From Planctomycetota bacterium (lineage in GTDB: Bacteria > Planctomycetota > Phycisphaerae > Phycisphaerales > UBA1924): a DNA stretch of 6,781 nucleotides. Made by a program: the position numbers and the translations under genes. Below the pieces are notes generated by a model, which did not search any database, was not told the origin of the DNA, and saw only the letters and a list, made by a program, of their open reading frames with translations. The stretch is taken from NCBI GenBank assembly GCA_017303565.1, contig JAFLCM010000136.1, forward strand, positions 1 through 6,781. The letters run 5' to 3'. Positions 6,302-6,781 of the stretch are shown one piece after another; within the stretch, counting starts at the first letter, position 1, and every line of letters begins with the position of its first letter.

Positions 6302-6346
6302 GTGGGTTGTGCGTGATCAGATCACTGGCACACCATCACACGGCCC
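6290..6346 (-). promoter_or_regulatory. Antiterminator fold competing with the his attenuator
   Basis: GGGCCG in the last leader codons (6346-6341) pairs with CGGCCC (6295-6290) in the 5' arm of the terminator. Past a bulged U6340 the duplex continues G6339-C6296, U6338-G6297, G6337-C6298, an A-A mismatch, then UGGUG (6335-6331) with CACCA (6304-6300): 14 pairs in all. A nested hairpin, UGC..GUGAU-CUG-AUCAC..GCA (6330-6310), closes the end. This fold and the terminator share 6300-6290, so they exclude each other. A ribosome stalled at His codons 9-12 leaves 6346 onward free and favours the antiterminator; a ribosome at the stop codon covers its 5' arm and lets the terminator form. The pairing was worked out by eye without energies. 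Confidence 0.7.
6305..6334 (-). promoter_or_regulatory. Stand-alone leader hairpin between leader stop and terminator
   Basis: GGUGUGC (6334-6328) pairs with GCACA(A)CC (6312-6305, one bulged A), enclosing a CA bulge and an inner stem GUGAU/AUCAC (6325-6321 with 6317-6313) with loop CUG. It can form together with the terminator but overlaps the outer antiterminator stem. It may be the pause hairpin that synchronises polymerase with the leader ribosome. The inner 13-bp palindrome could instead be a repressor operator; its place inside the attenuator makes the RNA reading more likely. Confidence 0.5.
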
Positions 6347-6395
6347 AACAGGGGTGCGCGTGGTGATGGTGGAAATGGACGGTGGAAAGGGCCAT
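6336..6395 (-). CDS. hisL: His operon leader peptide HisL (MALSTVHFHHHHAHPCWAV)
   Basis: This 19-residue peptide has His at positions 7, 9, 10, 11, 12 and 14, six in an eight-residue span and written with both CAT and CAC. It starts 0-3 nt after the predicted transcription start and ends at TGA 6338-6336, 124 nt before hisG. Its role, by analogy with the proteobacterial his, trp and leu leaders, is to sense charged tRNA-His: with little charged tRNA the ribosome stalls on the His run and the operon is transcribed. Its codons 17-19 (TGG GCC GTG) contain the 5' arm of the antiterminator. There is no Shine-Dalgarno sequence; the bases before ATG are pyrimidine-rich, which fits leaderless initiation. 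Chance is unlikely, because the His run, promoter and attenuator folds all lie in the right order directly ahead of hisG. Confidence 0.87.
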   Translation of the reverse strand: MALSTVHFHHHHAHPCWAV

Positions 6396-6404
6396 GTCGG
6401 GGAG

Positions 6405-6432
6405 AGAATAGGGCGGAACGCCGGGGAGTCAA
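6405..6432 (-). promoter_or_regulatory. Promoter of the his operon (TTGACT-16-TATTCT)
   Basis: On the minus strand TTGACT (6432-6427) and TATTCT (6410-6405) are 16 nt apart, close to the sigma-70 consensus TTGACA-17-TATAAT and conspicuous in this GC-rich stretch. Seven to ten bases after the -10 box lie G6398, A6397 and A6395, so the start point is expected at or just before the leader ATG. It is the only good promoter seen ahead of hisG, and the transcript would have a leader of about 187 nt. Confidence 0.75.
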
Positions 6433-6534
6433 GCAGAATCCACCCGGCTGTGGGACAACCACGAGAGTCGTCCGGCTGGCGAGATTGCCTGTTCCCTTCA
6501 GGGCGATCGGGGTTAGACTTGAAGAATCTGTGAA

Positions 6535-6580
6535 GGCCCGTGGCGGCGCGGGCCGGTCTTCATCGCCCCGGTGTGGGGCG
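6535..6580 (+). repeat. Two consecutive GC-rich hairpins in the prepilin 5' region
   Basis: GGCCCG 6535-6540 pairs with CGGGCC 6549-6554 (8-nt loop), and CGCCCC 6564-6569 pairs with GGGGCG 6575-6580 (5-nt loop GGTGT). Both stems are perfect 6-bp repeats. Neither is followed by a clear T-run on either strand, so a terminator is not supported. They may shape or stabilise the mRNA 5' end of the downstream gene. Confidence 0.5.
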
Positions 6581-6590
6581 TGATCTCTTA

Positions 6591-6610
6591 TTGAACGCCG
6601 TGTTATTCAA
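6591..6610 (+). repeat. AT-rich inverted repeat (TTGAA/TTCAA) next to the prepilin ribosome-binding site
   Basis: TTGAA at 6591-6595 and TTCAA at 6606-6610 are inverted around 10 nt and end one base before the GGAGG site. The pairing is weak. It could be a small hairpin affecting translation or a protein-binding dyad; function is not shown. Confidence 0.35.
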
Positions 6611-6611
6611 C

Positions 6612-6616
6612 GGAGG
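6612..6616 (+). promoter_or_regulatory. Shine-Dalgarno site of the prepilin-like gene (GGAGG)
   Basis: GGAGG lies 6 nt before the ATG at 6623, a near-ideal spacing, and fixes the start of the partial plus-strand gene. Confidence 0.8.
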
Positions 6617-6622
6617 TTCACC

Positions 6623-6781
6623 ATGAAGAACGGTGGACGCGAGGGCGGCCGGCTTGGCTTCACGCTGATCGAGCTGCTCGTGGTGGTGAGCATCATCGCG
6701 CTGCTCATCTCGATCCTGCTGCCCGCGGTGGGCGAGACGCGTCGTCAGGCGCGCATCAGCCTGTGCACGGCGAACATGAAG
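6623..6781 (+). CDS. Type II secretion / type IV pilin-like protein with prepilin N-terminus, 53 residues, cut by window edge
   Basis: The first 53 residues start MKNGGREGGRLG and then FTLIELLVVVSIIALLISIL, a class III prepilin signal. A prepilin peptidase would cut after Gly12 and methylate Phe13, with Glu17 at the conserved +5 position. The hydrophobic helix (13-33) anchors the protein in the inner membrane before assembly; LPAVGETRRQARISLCTANMK follows. Planctomycetes encode many such proteins, often of the DUF1559 or type II secretion pseudopilin kind, with LLP(A/S)....AR...C..N after the helix; this one fits that pattern. The C-terminal part that would define the subfamily is missing, so its cargo or function cannot be told. 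It is divergent from the his operon and has its own ribosome-binding site, with no sign of a functional link. Confidence 0.88.
   Translation, partial: MKNGGREGGRLGFTLIELLVVVSIIALLISILLPAVGETRRQARISLCTANMK

Larger units (their letters stand above)
6433..6622. other. Divergent intergenic region between his promoter and prepilin gene
   Basis: No gene is seen in these 190 bases. Features are a repeated CCGGCTG (6444-6450, 6472-6478), the palindrome CCCTTCAGGG (6494-6503), and a possible weak plus-strand -10 TAGACT (6514-6519) without a convincing -35 box. Three inverted repeats then precede the prepilin start: GGCCCG/CGGGCC (6535-6554), CGCCCC/GGGGCG (6564-6580) and TTGAA/TTCAA (6591-6610). With hisL and the attenuator, this accounts for the 411 nt between hisG and the prepilin gene. 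Confidence 0.6.

Noticed and set aside
6313..6325. Palindrome GTGAT-CAG-ATCAC as a repressor or CRP-type operator
   Set aside because: It lies about 75 nt downstream of the predicted start and is embedded in the leader hairpin; RNA pairing explains it. A DNA-binding role is not excluded.
6211..6398. T-box riboswitch controlling the his operon
   Set aside because: No T-box consensus (AGGGUGGNACCGCG-like) or specifier-loop architecture is seen; the His-codon run and competing stems fit leader-peptide attenuation.
6485..6519. Plus-strand promoter TTGCCT ... TAGACT for the prepilin gene
   Set aside because: The spacing is 23 nt, too long; the alternative TTCCCT at 16 nt is a poor -35. The TAGACT may still be a -10 element, but the evidence is too weak to call a promoter.
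6123..6533. 136-codon plus-strand open frame over the hisG start and leader region
   Set aside because: It runs antisense through hisG, the attenuator and the his promoter, and the product is Gly/Arg-rich without motifs. The minus-strand features explain the sequence better.
6535..6580. Bidirectional terminator between the his promoter and the prepilin gene
   Set aside because: The hairpins have no T-run on either side and lie upstream of divergent genes, where no transcript needs to end.

Overview
This is a GC-rich window (about 70% by eye). It holds almost all of a histidine-biosynthesis operon on the minus strand and the first 53 codons of a divergent prepilin-like gene on the plus strand. 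The prepilin start (type IV class III signal GFTLIE, then VVSIIALLISILLPA and an Ala/Arg-rich stretch) is the kind found in many copies in Planctomycetota, especially Phycisphaerae-like genomes. With the high GC and the fused his enzymes this suggests a planctomycete; that is inference, as no marker gene is present.

Reading the minus strand from its promoter (right to left), the order is: promoter (TTGACT-16-TATTCT, 6405-6432); a 19-codon leader peptide MALSTVHFHHHHAHPCWAV (6336-6395); an attenuator region with competing antiterminator and terminator folds (6268-6346); hisG (5282-6211); hisC fused to a HAD phosphatase domain (3552-5270); hisB dehydratase (2947-3555); hisH (2297-2947); hisF (1524-2303, GTG start); a hisA-hisI-hisE triple fusion (208-1527); and the start of hisD, cut by the window edge (1-211). 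From hisC onward every gene overlaps the next by 1, 4 or 7 nt. hisG and hisC are 11 nt apart, with the hisG stop codon inside the hisC ribosome-binding site.

Together the genes cover all ten steps from PRPP + ATP to histidine: HisG (1), HisE (2), HisI (3), HisA (4), HisFH (5), HisB (6), HisC (7), the HAD domain as candidate histidinol-phosphate phosphatase (8), and HisD (9-10). HisG is the long form, so HisZ is not required. Two polypeptides are fusions: HisC-HAD joins consecutive steps 7 and 8, and HisA-HisI-HisE joins steps 4, 3 and 2. The HisIE part resembles the fungal HIS4 type, and hisD follows directly, so the domain order I-E-D matches HIS4.

The main regulatory discovery is an apparent ribosome-mediated histidine attenuator between 6268 and 6398. 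Six of the leader peptide's 19 residues are His. Its last codons carry one arm of a 14-pair antiterminator that would sequester the 5' arm of the terminator. The predicted transcription start is 0-3 nt before the leader ATG, with no Shine-Dalgarno sequence, so the leader peptide is probably translated from a leaderless or near-leaderless mRNA. The 411-nt gap between hisG and the prepilin gene also holds a G-quadruplex-capable G-run array just upstream of hisG and three inverted repeats in the prepilin 5' region.
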